A DNA stretch of 64,000 bases, from contig NC_058495.1 of the NCBI RefSeq assembly GCF_020382885.2, forward strand, positions 2,659,627 through 2,723,626, in the 5' to 3' direction. Under the pieces are notes generated by a model. The model saw only the letters and a list, made by a program, of their open reading frames with translations. It searched no databases and had not been told where the DNA came from. The position numbers and the translations under genes were made by a program. This DNA comes from Scatophagus argus (lineage: Eukaryota > Chordata > Actinopteri > Scatophagidae). Each line of letters begins with the position of its first letter. The first letter of the stretch is position 1. Shown here one piece after another: positions 1-12,032 of this stretch.

Positions 1-3000
1 ATGAATTGGTACTGAAAACAATCACTAGCGGCAGCCCTTGACATAACTACAGTATGATGCCTAGGCCAGGTTAAATAAACAAATAAATTAACACATCCAT
101 AAAATGATTACACAAAGCAAAATGCAGAATTATCTGTCTCTGTGTTTCGCTTTTCTTGAATCACACTCTTCAGCACATGGAATATTTGGAAACTACTGAC
201 ACAGACATGCTTTAGCCGTTCCCTTTGCTGGAACAGTTTCACGCTCCCTTGACTTAACTGATATTGAGCTAATTATATGTGCCTTTAACTAGCTGTAAAT
301 TCTTTGACCTTTTCATACAAAATGTCAAAGAAAGAAGAGCGGTGACAACAGATAGGTCCATTCTTGGGTTGACTTGTGAGGTCAGTGTGAGCACTCATAG
401 CAGGATATTTTTATGCCAAACTGAAACACGATAGGTTGTTGTCTTTGGAATCAGGAATTTATTATCACCTGTCATATATGTGACTTACAGAGGACATCAC
501 CTTCGCCTTTTTCACCCCTTCATACATCATACACAAGTTAAACTGCTCGCGTACAGTGATTCAACAGAGGTCACCAAGCTTTCTCAGAGTGTTCACGATA
601 CTTTGTACAGCTTACCTTACCACCTGCAGTGAATCAATACCTCCAAATTATGATCAATATTCCTAAATTCAATCAGAAAAAATATGTTTTAGTTTTGTAG
701 TCTGTAGAGACTGCTGTGAATGGAGCTCCACTGAGTTACCAAAGAAATACATCAAAAACCACACCACAAGTATGCAAAACTGCTAACAGAATAGTTACTG
801 TTTCCTCTAAGAGGAAAAGATCACAGTATTAAGCCTGATTCATGGCTCTCACTCGCTGAGTGTCGCTGGACAGAGATGACGTATTCTCAGCAGAAAGAAA
901 GTGTCACTTTCCCTTTGTATTGCACAGATGGAGAACTCTATTGTCACGGATGCTGTCATTCAGCGTCTCTGTCCAAACTGCTTTCAGCAGGCTGCCTACA
1001 GCAGATATTTACTGAATCCAAATCATTTTCATGTCAACCTCTTTAGGAAGAAATTACCGAGTAGTTGATTTCATTTCCCATGCCACCACAGGGAGTGAGG
1101 AGCATCTCCTGCTCACGGACAGACTGAGAGCTGATCATTCAATGTAGATACGCTCAGTTAGTTGAAAACATATGGGCCTATACAGCTGGGCGTTTGTATG
1201 ATTTTAACAGCTGTCTGTACAGATTATGCTTCGTTAACAGCAGTGCATAAAATGTAGGGGGGCTCTGGTTGCCACTTAAAAACTTTTTTGCTCAAGTATA
1301 AATTCAAAACAAGAGGCAACCGTTTAATGTCTGCTAAGCAACTTTCACACAGAGTGAAAGATGAGAGAAATTTCACCGTCTCTTCAAAATGACAAGTTCG
1401 ATCACAAATATATCATCATGAATTTATCTCATGATGTGTGAAGTCAAAACATGAAAAATAAAGAATGTAACAAGTGAACGCTTCCTTGTTCTGTGGGGCA
1501 GCCTAATGATTGGAGAGGTCAAACCTGATGTCGGTAGTGTCATTTGACTGGTGCATCATTTGTGTGGAAGGGGGGATCCCAAATCTAGCATCCATATTGA
1601 CAACAGTACTGTATCACTTCAATCTGAAATCCATCACAGTAACTATGGTTACATGTGTGGGCAAACTGACAAAAAAAAAAAGTCACAATCTTCTTCTGTT
1701 TAATGACAACCACAATCTAAAGGCTCCAGACTTGAAATAACCTGAATTTGTCCATTTACACCATTAACGCAAAATAATACATTGTGAATTTGCCATAAGT
1801 TTCTCATCAACCACTTTCCTAGTCATAAATCACAATCCATTATTTACTATCCACCATCTAAGGAAGAGTCATATGAAGTAATTTATCCAAGTAGTATATC
1901 TGTCTATGTTGTAAAAGGACAGAGATTAAATTATGAAGGGTAGATAGCCAACATCTGCATCTTGGAAAAGGTACTGAATACACTGCATTAATGTTCAAAG
2001 GTAGTGTAAAACTGTCAGATCAGTAGAGCATCATGGAAGCTGACAGCACGCCCTCCAGCAACACTAATTTTTTCCTCAGAAATTCAACATCACGAGCCTC
2101 ATAAAGGACTGTGGTACTTCATTACATCTGACGGGCCCTTGCACACAGTATGATCGTTGGTTGAAATTTCCTTATGCAAGAATTCAAATTTCAGTTCAAC
2201 TTTAAAAATGTGTACATACTGACTGTGACTCATTAATCTGACACTGCAAACAACCATATTATAGGTTAGAATGTATCATGTGAGAAATGATGTCACACTG
2301 TGGGTGAAAAAGCCAAATTCAAATATTATTTTCTCATATGTTATCGCTCTGTCTTAACTGTTCTTATTTTTCTTTGTATGTGACCTGTATCTGACATAAG
2401 TGTCCCCAAGTGACCCCACACTTACAACACACATGCTGTTAAACAACAGAAAATATCAGTGGGACAACAGTTCAGCATCAAATGAATAAAGTAATGGCGC
2501 AGGCATTGATTTCTTGAGCTGTTTGCTGTGGTAGCTGTAGTGTGGTGACAGTGTAACAGCCTTTATTAAATTCTACCTCTTATCTCCCAACTGTTGTTGC
2601 AGTGAGCTTCCTTATTTGGCTTTGTCTACCACTGGTGACAACTGATTAATCACGATGTAACAGTGATGTGAGCATGCTCACACACAAATTTTGATCTGAC
2701 TGTTCACACAGCCGTCACATCAGCAGGAATCGGATACGAGCCTGATTTAGGACCACAACTGAAAGTGGGCCAAATCAGAACTGAAAAGGTCAGATTACGT
2801 GCGCTGTTCACACTGTCGTATCGGAACTTAGTCAAACTGTGTCTGTGATGTCAGCGAAGCTCCATGCAGACACAGCGAGCATCAGAGGCCGCCGCCGCCG
2901 CTGCTGCTCACACACGAAGCAGAAGGGATCATAACACCGCTTAAAAAAGGTGGAAGGAGCAGAACAGAGAGTTGTCCAATCAAAGCACATCTGAAATTAT

Positions 3001-3182
3001 CCTTGATGATAAAAATACTGTCACGTCTTGTCTGTAATGAACTCCTTAAAGTAGAAATCCAAACTGTTCAAGGTCACAGCAAACACGAGGAGAGAGGAGA
3101 GTTACAAGCTCCAGGGTTTACACGGAATGTCCTCAAGAAGAAACTCACAGTCCAAAAGAAGTATCAGAGTGATCCTGGTTTC
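1..3182. other. Intergenic / arfrp1 3' flank
   Basis: I see no coding exon here on either strand. The part nearest 3182 should hold the arfrp1 3' untranslated region, since that gene reads leftwards. The ORFs at 1510-1740 and 3003-3308 have no family features, and the second is antisense to the last arfrp1 exon. A short GCC/GCT triplet tract sits at about 2888-2908. The stretch around 2690-2960 contains the phrase GTTCACAC twice and may be an old MITE, but I cannot place it in a family. Confidence 0.5.
2562..2567 (-). terminator. Candidate arfrp1 polyadenylation signal
   Basis: The minus strand reads AATAAA here (TTTATT on plus), about 615 bases past the arfrp1 stop codon. It is the nearest canonical hexamer I noticed downstream of the gene. 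No transcript evidence is available, so this is only a candidate. Confidence 0.3.
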
Positions 3183-6100
3183 TTATGTGATGTCCTTCTG
3201 TCTGGGTGGCCTGTGAATGTTTCTGACCACACACTTCACCATCCACTCAATGCCCTCGTTCACTCCATCCCTGTATCAAAGCAAACAAGTCATCTAGTAG
3301 CAATTTAAATTCTTTTCTTTCTTGACCAAGTACATGAAGACGGAGCACCTAAGATAGCAACGCATTTTTAACAGTTAGGTCTCTAGTTTTGCCATGGTGG
3401 GGAACGGTGTGGTGGTACTGCTGAAATCCTGAGCAACTGATATTGTGAACATTAGCAATTTACGTGTCAGATTTTGGTTCAACACTGAGATCCATCAGCC
3501 TGCACACAAACTGTTTACCTGACTGTGCTGACACAAATCTGATGAGAAACACTCAGCTTCTTTACAAGAAGTGTCTTAGTGTTTCACTCGATTAAGTGCC
3601 TTATTTAAAGGTGTATTATGTAGAATTTGCTGGCTGCTGTTTGTAGACACATCCTTCAAAAATGCGGTAAGCAAGAAAGATAGAAAAATAGAAAATCCAA
3701 TCCAGTGGCAATGAAAATCCCAACACCATGTTTGATTAGCTTCCACTTCAGAAACTGAACATTGTAAGTCTCACACTCGTATCCATGGTTCTATGTAAAA
3801 CAGTCGCACTCTTACCCTGTGAGGGCAGTACACGGCTGGACTAAACAATCTCTCCTGCCGATCTTTGGGGCTGAGTCACTGAAGGCTGTTTTAATGTCCG
3901 GCACTGTCAAACAGTTCTGAAAAGAGAGCAGATACAGCATATGATTTACAACGGCAAAAACAAAACTGTCAAACCCACAGGACCACACCATTCATTATCT
4001 CAAAAAGAGCAGGTCGCACTAAGGGCGACTCAAACCAAGCAGTGACGTGATACTAGAGCAGTCCAATCCGAGATTCAAAACCCAGAGATTTTCAGTTTAC
4101 AGTGAAATAAAATAACAGATCCTTACATCTGAGAAGCTGAAGTCATATATTAAAATGCAAACCGCCATGGTTTGCATTTTAATGACATTTTATATGACTT
4201 GGAAGATTTGGAAATGTTGATAAGCAAAACATACACAACATGTATGAACAAGTCCTTGGATGAAGATTTCTATATTCTCACTTGTACACACTGCAGCTCT
4301 GAGGAAATATTCCCTGTCAGAAGTGTCTTTTGTTACTTCTGGTGTATATAGGTTTGAGTAAAACGAGGGATATGTTGCACTAATTTTTTCAGGATCAACA
4401 GTTACATCAACATTTGGTTTCCTTATGAATCTGTATGCATCTGAACACAGTCTTAGTTTAGTGGTCATGCAGTACCGGAACATCCTGCTTGTTGGCCAGC
4501 ACAAGGAGAGGGACGCCTTCTAACGCCTCACTGCTGATCATTTTCTCTGGAGGAGATGAAGTTGTTAAATAAAATTATTGTTTCAACAAAGAACAAAACC
4601 AGTGTTTCTATAATCACTGAATACAGACTCAGATACCTTTGGATAATGGCTTTTTGTCAGTTCCCTGTTGTGTTACTGATTTTCTCTTTCCATACTATGG
4701 ATGTTTTTGATTTTAATACAATGAACAAGAAACCTGGAATTAAACATTGATGCCACAGTTTTGTTTAAAGGGCTCAATGTCAGAGCAGGCTTCAACCTTT
4801 TAAATATTACAGAGCATAGGGTTACAAAGTGTGTTACTCACCAAAGGCCTCCTTTGATTCTGACAACCGCTCTTCATCAGTTGAATCGATCACATAGATG
4901 ACTCCGTGGGACTCAGCATAATACTAAATATAAATATGAAAACAAAACATCAGAGCAGGCTTCTGGGCTGAAATAGCAAACAGCGTCACAGCTGAATGAC
5001 AGCACCAGAACGGCAATGATGCCTTTGGTACAACTGCTGAAGGAGGGCATGACTATCAGTGTTAGAGGCACTGTGAGGTTTCACAATTTGATGCAATACT
5101 GGTAAAAAATAAATCAAAAACCAGAATATTCTGGGAAAAAAATTCATCAAAATGTGAGCTTAAAATCTGAGGATAAAGATGTGATATTATGAGAACAAGA
5201 CACAACAGTGACAGAAAAAGGAGAACCAAATGATGAAGATGTTCAAAGCTTTAAAAAACAAAATGTTTTGATGACATTATGACACATTGGTTTGTTTTTT
5301 TTTCTGGAGGAAGAAGCTAAAGAGTGAGCCATCTCATTTCCTTGCCATCTCTGTTGAGAGTTGCACATGCACAGTACTGACCGGGCACTGACATGGGGGC
5401 CAGCGACAACGTTACAGTGGACACTTTTTTTTAAATATCTTTTATTTCAGTCTCTCCCTCTCTCAGATATGAAATGGGTTTGTCAGCTTCGGACAAATAA
5501 GCGGCACAGAAAAGGAATGGATTGATAGATGTATACTGTTGTTGTTGTGGTGTATGAGTTTTAACTCACTTTGTCCCACAGAGACTGGAGCTCCTCCTGA
5601 CCTCCCAGATCCCAGAACATTAGACGAGCCTTGCCCACATCGATGGTACCGACTGTGAAGGAAAATGGTTGAGGAAATTATAGAGAAGAGGGAGAAATCC
5701 AGCACCTACACTTAATAAGACAAATATGATCTTTACTACTAATGATCAGCATGGCAACTTGCAATAATTATTGCAGTTAGCCGGTACTTTAACTCCCTTA
5801 AAGTATCACAAATTGACCAATTGCCTTTGACCACAAGTAGTCACTTTGTCAACTCAGCTGACACAGAGTTCGGTAAGTTAGGTAACCCTGGTGCTTTGAT
5901 TTTAAAGGAGATTTATCAGTTTTACTGGTATGGTATTGGTACTGGTATATGAGTACTGTGATATGTACTGTGTTTCGTTGTATATGTGATGTAAATCACC
6001 AGCCAAAACAAATTCCTTGTGTCTACCAACATACTTGGCCCATCAACCTGAATCTGTTACTGAAATGTTTACTTACTGTTCAGGCCAACCGTGGTTGTGA

Positions 6101-6943
6101 TCTTTGATAAATTCATCCCCTTATAGTTCTTACTGAATTTTGTTTTGGTTTGTTCCAGAAAGGTCTGCAAAGAGAGACAACAGTGAAATGAACAAATAGT
6201 CAAATTACACATCTTAGGGCTGGACTGAATCTATTTTCTTTCTTTTTATTTTACATGCCAAGCTTGTGTTGAGGTTTTCAAATAAAGCTTTGAATGTCCT
6301 TCCTCAAAACAAAATCTGAATAAAGTGAGTTACTGGACCAACAGAAGCCCTGAGCAGCGAATGCAGACAGAGCTTTTTTCTAAGGCTCTTTGTACATTAC
6401 TACAATAAAAGTAATAATAATAACAATAATAACAATGATAATGATACACTGGACAAAGCTATAGTTATGGGTTCAATATGTTAAAGTGTAAAACGATAAA
6501 AATGATTTATCATTGTTTGGTTTCCTATGAAATAACTTTGAACACACTGGGTTCATCAGGAGCCTATATAATATAATTTGATCAAATCTTACACTGCATA
6601 TTTCATACACGTTTGTGCAGTATTTATTGCAATTAAGACATAAGAAATTTCAGGAAGTCTATATGTTTGGCCGTTTCAAGCACTCATTTTAATGTCTAAT
6701 TTTATAGACGCGCAACAAAACGACGGCTGGTTTTCGTTAACGACGGCTCAAATCACTTACTCAAACAAATGAAGTCCAGTTATTAGTGTTTGAAATACAC
6801 AACTGACAATACCGTCACTAGTCAATCCAAAACAACACATTCAAGTTTACCGTTTTCCCAGCGTTGTCCAGTCCCAGGATCAAAATGCAATATTCGTCCT
6901 TTTGGAACATGTACTTATATAATCCAGATAACAAAGTGTACAT
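3183..6943 (-). CDS. arfrp1: ARFRP1, ADP-ribosylation factor-related GTPase
   Basis: Small Arf-family GTPase. Known family members act at the trans-Golgi, where they recruit Arl1 and golgins and support post-Golgi sorting. Seven coding exons join in frame with canonical splice sites: 6851-6943, 6077-6164, 5570-5652, 4842-4923, 4476-4546, 3816-3916 and 3183-3270. They total 606 bases and encode 201 aa, the usual ARFRP1 length. Visible motifs are the N-terminal MYTLLSGLYKYMFQKDEY, P-loop GLDNAGKTT, switch II WDLGGQEEL, YYAESHGVIYVIDSTDEERL, the guanine-specificity motif NKQD, and the C-terminal RNIHRPPRQKDIT. The start is the first ATG of the conserved N-terminus. Unlike true Arfs, the protein lacks a Gly2 myristoylation site, which is normal for ARFRP1. 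Intron 5 contains a long hairpin. The promoter lies just upstream near 7200. No disruption is seen. Confidence 0.96.
4140..4200. repeat. Two-step near-perfect hairpin in arfrp1 intron 5
   Basis: Inner arms of 15 bases (4149-4163 and 4169-4183) are perfect reverse complements around a 5-base loop. Outer arms of 9 bases (4140-4148 and 4192-4200) also pair perfectly, leaving an 8-base asymmetric bulge at 4184-4191. Each inner arm carries an octamer-like TTTGCAT/ATGCAAA core. The hairpin lies between exons 5 and 6 of arfrp1. It could be a MITE remnant, a cruciform or a small-RNA hairpin; nothing in the sequence decides which. Confidence 0.8.
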
Positions 6944-7184
6944 CGTGGAAAGAAACGTAAACAACACACGCATTTGCTAACTATTGTTGTCAATATTAGC
7001 TTGATTACATAGCTTAGCCCATGTATGAGGCCAAACACAGCTGCACACGATACTCTAGCTCCATTATACTCGAAAAAAATAAACAAATCTACAAACACGG
7101 GTGAACAGTGATCGTAGGTAAATACAACACGTCTGTAAAAGTTGTTTGGAGCGATCTTCTTTCTATGGCTTCAGCTCTATGATG

Positions 7185-7255
7185 CAGCAGTGACGCTACG
7201 TGTAATCTAACCCGGAAGTACGGCTATAGGAATTATGGGAAATCGTGTGCAAGAG
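7185..7255 (-). promoter_or_regulatory. Probable arfrp1 promoter
   Basis: About 250 bases above the arfrp1 start codon there is an ETS-type CCGGAAGT core near 7211. A segment at 7229-7244 resembles the TTCCCA-type ZNF143/STAF element on the minus strand, and a CRE-like TGACG lies near 7192. There is no TATA box. This combination is typical of housekeeping promoters and is often bidirectional, but I see no gene starting on the plus strand. The transcription start is inferred. Confidence 0.45.
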
Positions 7256-8555
7256 CTCTCGTTTCTCCTGTTCTGTTAACAGACTGTATATTCAAATAAA
7301 ACTTCGCTTCCCAGAAAGCACTTTCGCGTTTCTCTGCGATTCAAGAGCACAATCATTTAAAGGAAAAATCCACCTTAAGATAACATTGTTTGTGGTGGCA
7401 AATCGACAATAAGTTTGTGACTCATTCAGAGGGTCCATAAAAGATCATAAAAAAAATCAACAAACGTGCAATTAATCACATGACTGATATTGTAGCAGAT
7501 TTACAATTTACAGAATGCGATATTTATTGTTCAAAATGCAAAAGTAACAACAACAATAGATATTAGTTGGTTTTCTTACTGAACAGTTAGTGAAAGGAAG
7601 GTAGTTAGGTCACTTAGCTAACTACCATTACCACCAAAAACCATCCCAATAACAGTACCTATGAATCGAGTAAATACAACACTTAAAACAATAATGATAT
7701 CTGAGAGTAGTAAAGCAATTACACTCAAAGTTGTATTGTTTTATTTTTAACCTCTAGGTGTTGCAATCAAAACAAGCCAACTTGTACACAGCAAAATATT
7801 CCCAGTTCAAAATGATGATATGGCAAACAACTCAGCAACCAGCTGCCTATTTTCACATCCAGTACACACAGAGCAACATCAGCATTCACTGGGAGTCCTG
7901 TTTCTGGCAACCCAAAGAAAATCCAGTATTCATGATCCTGTTAGTTCTGCTTTCGTCACCACTGAATCCTGACAAACATATCTGTTTTTTAAGCTTGTTA
8001 GATATTTGTGTTTACCAGCCCACTAACTCAGCCATTTGGCAATATGCAGTACTGAGCAGTATGTTTACCAAAGCTTTACCACAACAACTGCCTGCAGGGG
8101 TTAATGAGAGCAGTGACACCAAACCACACAGGCAACGTACCATGAGATGAAACACGTCTTGATTTATAACATTCCATATGTGCATAATCCTAAAGACAGA
8201 ACACCAGTTATGAGGCTGAAAAATGAGTTAAAGTGAACATAAACATAAACCACTGTGCCAAGATCTTTTTTTTTTTTTTTTTGCAGTTGCAATTAAGCAT
8301 CTTTTGTTTACAGTGTTTCCCCATTAGCTCAGTAGACATTTGACTTTAAAGCTGACCAAGTTGACAATAGTGTATGCCTAAGTCTAAATTCCGGTTCATT
8401 TATGTAAACACTTACTTGAATGACCTAAATAAATGTGATTTGCCTCACTGGGACTGATTGGTAGTTTTAAAAGGTTTACACTTTTATATCATTTTTTTCT
8501 TTCATCGTAAACCACATGTTTAACTTACCGTAAACTTAATCCATACAAAACAAAA
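7256..8555. other. Intergenic, arfrp1 to chitinase gene A
   Basis: No exon is recognised. The 130-codon plus-strand ORF at 7758-8150 has no domain or family resemblance and is probably chance. A poly-T run lies at about 8267-8282. The left end is upstream of arfrp1, and the right end should contain the 3' untranslated region of chitinase gene A. Confidence 0.5.
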
Positions 8556-11407
8556 TTACCTGTTACTCCACACACTTAACAAATGGACCAGAATTGCTAT
8601 TAAAAAGCTGAATGTAAGTAAGTCCTTTGATGGTATAATCATAACTGCATTGCTGTATTCATTTCCCAGAGTGTGACATTTTGTTACGTATGTCTTCCTC
8701 TGCACACATCTATAGAATGCTTTTGGCTTGTCTGATAGTACATACAGTCCGTCAACTTTGCGTGTGCAGAAGCTGCTGTCAGGATACACAACGGTGATGT
8801 TCTGGAAGCAGCTGTCGTTTGGTTTTGCTGTGCTGCTGGAGGTGGTAAACTGCTCCTGTGTGGGTTGTGTGCTTTCAGAAGTAGAAGAAGAGGTTGGTGG
8901 GAGAGTCATAATGATGGTTGTACCCTCTGTTGTCCAGTCTGGGAAAATATTGAACAGCACTCAAATAAATCTTAGAATTATGTTCAACACTGAAGTATGT
9001 ATTTTCAACACTGAAGGAAGAATCCCACCAATGTTTCATAGTAAATACATCTTACACATCATGATCTGTTCTGCTCAGTGAATATTGTTATGTAACGAGG
9101 CCTTATGGAAATGTATTTTTGCTGGACTCTCCATTTAAGTAAGCAATGATGCTGTAATAATGGTCTTGACATAAGAAGTTAGGTTTGGGAAAACAATGTT
9201 TTCTTTTACACTTATAAATTTTATTCCAACTTTTGTCTTCCTTTTTCATTTTTACAGTTTTAAGTTGTGTTTTTTAAATTTAAGGACATTTAAATTAAAA
9301 AAAAGGAGATTTAAGGAGATTTAAAACATAAATTTAAAAATTAACTTCATTTGCTGTTTTAAATTGCAACAACTTATATTATAAGTTACATATTCAATAC
9401 AGTATTATAATCAACCGCTGAAAAATATATCATCATATTATGTATGGGGTATAATTGGTGACACAGTGCAGTGGGATTTGGAACGAAAGCCACTGCCCAC
9501 CTCTCAAAAATATCTGTGTGTCCCTGGTGTTAAGAAAGTGTATGGTGCTGTAGCCTCACCATCACTGAGTTTTTGTTTTAGATGTGATATTAGTGGATAT
9601 TTGCCCTGTCCACAGAACTGTCCAGAGAAGTCATCCATATCCACAGTCCATACAACAGCTCCTCCCAGCTGCCTGCTCTTCAGATAGTCCACCTATCAGA
9701 GAATCACAGGGAACATCATCAGATTCACATATAGAGGAACATCTGCTCTTTTTCACAACAAAGTCACATACTCTACCTTGGCATCAATGCTCCTTTGGTT
9801 ATCAAAGCCAACCCACTGATTACCTTTGACAGCAAAGGGAACTTTCTGACCATCAATCCATTGAACCGAGGAGCCTTTCAAGAAGGAACAGGTCTGTTGA
9901 AGAAACATTACAGACTTAATAGTAGTAGTTACAAACCCAAAGGAGTGCAATATGGCTGCATTGATACAGATGGACTGCAGGTGGCATGTTACCCACAGAC
10001 CTATAAAGACAGAATAACACGATGAGCCTATCAACAGTGAACAATCTGAATCTAAGTAACCAGCAAAGTAACCAGTGACAGAAATGATCAATTATATATA
10101 TAGGACTAAAAGTACAATATTTGTACTTTGTATTTGTAATGGACTGAAAATACAAAGTAAAAGAAAATGTATAATAAAGTATAAAGTAATGTTTCTCAAA
10201 ATTGTACTTAACTACAGTATTTGGTTGTTCTAACTTGTGATACAAAGCCTTTTCATTTTTACTGCAAATGCTTATCAGTTCAAAATATTAATTGTCCATC
10301 TCCTTAATGACTAAGAATTGTTATCGACCCTTGTCATTGCAAAGTGCTGAGAACATTCAGAGCTCTGGCAAACCTGTGCACTTGATACGTCACTTACCAG
10401 CTACGGCAAACAGACACACTGTGATGACTGCTTAGTATTGTGGTGATAGCATCAGTGGCAGTAGTAGATATGTTGGTAGCAGAGTATCTGTGGTCAAAGC
10501 TGTGTGGTTACATAGATGTGTCTGCTAACTGTAGCAATGTAAATGTGTTCTTGTTACCTCATAGTAAGACCATACACCATTCTTCTGGGTGTAGGGCCCA
10601 GGGCTGGCAGGCCTGCGGACTGGAGCCCCCAGGCCTGTTGCTGTGGTGGATAGCATGAAGGAACGAGCATGCATCGGACAGCCTAGCAACAACTTTCCTG
10701 CTGGGGCTTGATGGTCTATCCAGTACCGCATAACATAATCCTGAAAGGAAATAGTTAATCAAAGATTTCTCTCAAACCAATTTGCTTCTTTAGGCTGAAA
10801 TTGTTGCATGCAGACAGGCCAAGGACTGGAACTGTTTTATGGTATAAACCTGCAACAATGGATTGTTTTGGCCACCTGAGGGCAGTACAAACAAGACATT
10901 CCTACATCATCACCTTTTAAGTTGTTACAGTGAACGTGCTGGCAAACAGATCCTTATTTACATATCTAGCAAACAATATTAGCATTCAGCATTCATCAGC
11001 TGGCATTTCTGCTCTCTAGATGAATGTATGTCCAATAGTCAGTCTCTTTTAGCTTTGTTCTGGTCTCTACCAGCTCCAGGCTCTTCAGCAGCTAAATGCT
11101 CCACTATGCTATGTTCAGTGGTGAACATTTGGTTCATCATTGCAGCTGAATGCAGAAAGTTAATGAGAGTGAACCAGAAGAGTAAAGCTGTGGGCTGGAC
11201 ATCTAAAGAATCAGCTGAAACTCACTATAAAGCTCTATAAAGTTAAGTGGAAACATTTGATTGCTACATGAAAATGAAAAAAAAACAAAACTGAGTAATT
11301 ACTATGTTGGCATTGTTTCCACTGTAGAGTGGACTGTGGTGGGCTGTCACTTTATCTTCACTACCATGGAGATCAAAAGTCTTAACACTGATGAAGTCTA
11401 GGTACCT

Positions 11408-11451
<44 letters not shown>

Positions 11452-11980
11452 CAGAAAGATATAATATTTAAGCAGAATTTGATGATGTAATGTCAAAAGT
11501 ATTCAAACTGGCAATAATATAAGTCTTACTTTGATATCTTAGAGATTTCATATCCTTTATCAGTAACACCTGTCTGTGGAGCCATAGCTGCAGAGAGCAT
11601 CAGTTGTGTTCCTTCATTCTCAACTTCATAGGCCTCTGAAAGCTCCTAAAACTCAACAGTGGACATTTTGACTTTGGTTAGTGGTCATAAATGTACCTCA
11701 GAAAAACAATTCACATTATATTGCATACTACTGCAAAACACTTTTGATTTCGACCACCTTACAGACAGCTGTTGGTTCAGTCCTAAACTTGCAGAGACTT
11801 TAAACTTGCAGGTTGAACATCATATCTGATGCACAGTAACTTAAATGTGTTATAATTGTGTTGCAGTCAGTTTTAAATGCCTGCACTAAATTAACACACA
11901 ACAGTAATCTGAATTGTAGTTGTTTTTCAGACTTCACTAAAATAAGTACAGGCCACTGGCTGCCTGAAATGAAGCAGGAT

Positions 11981-12032
<52 letters not shown>

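Noticed and set aside
4190-4504. 104-codon minus-strand ORF
   Set aside because: It only begins inside arfrp1 exon 5 in the wrong frame and runs into the intron.
7758-8150. 130-codon plus-strand ORF
   Set aside because: No family resemblance, no promoter signs, and amino-acid make-up of translated AT-rich noise.
8728-9081. 117-codon plus-strand ORF
   Set aside because: Antisense shadow of the last exon of chitinase gene A.
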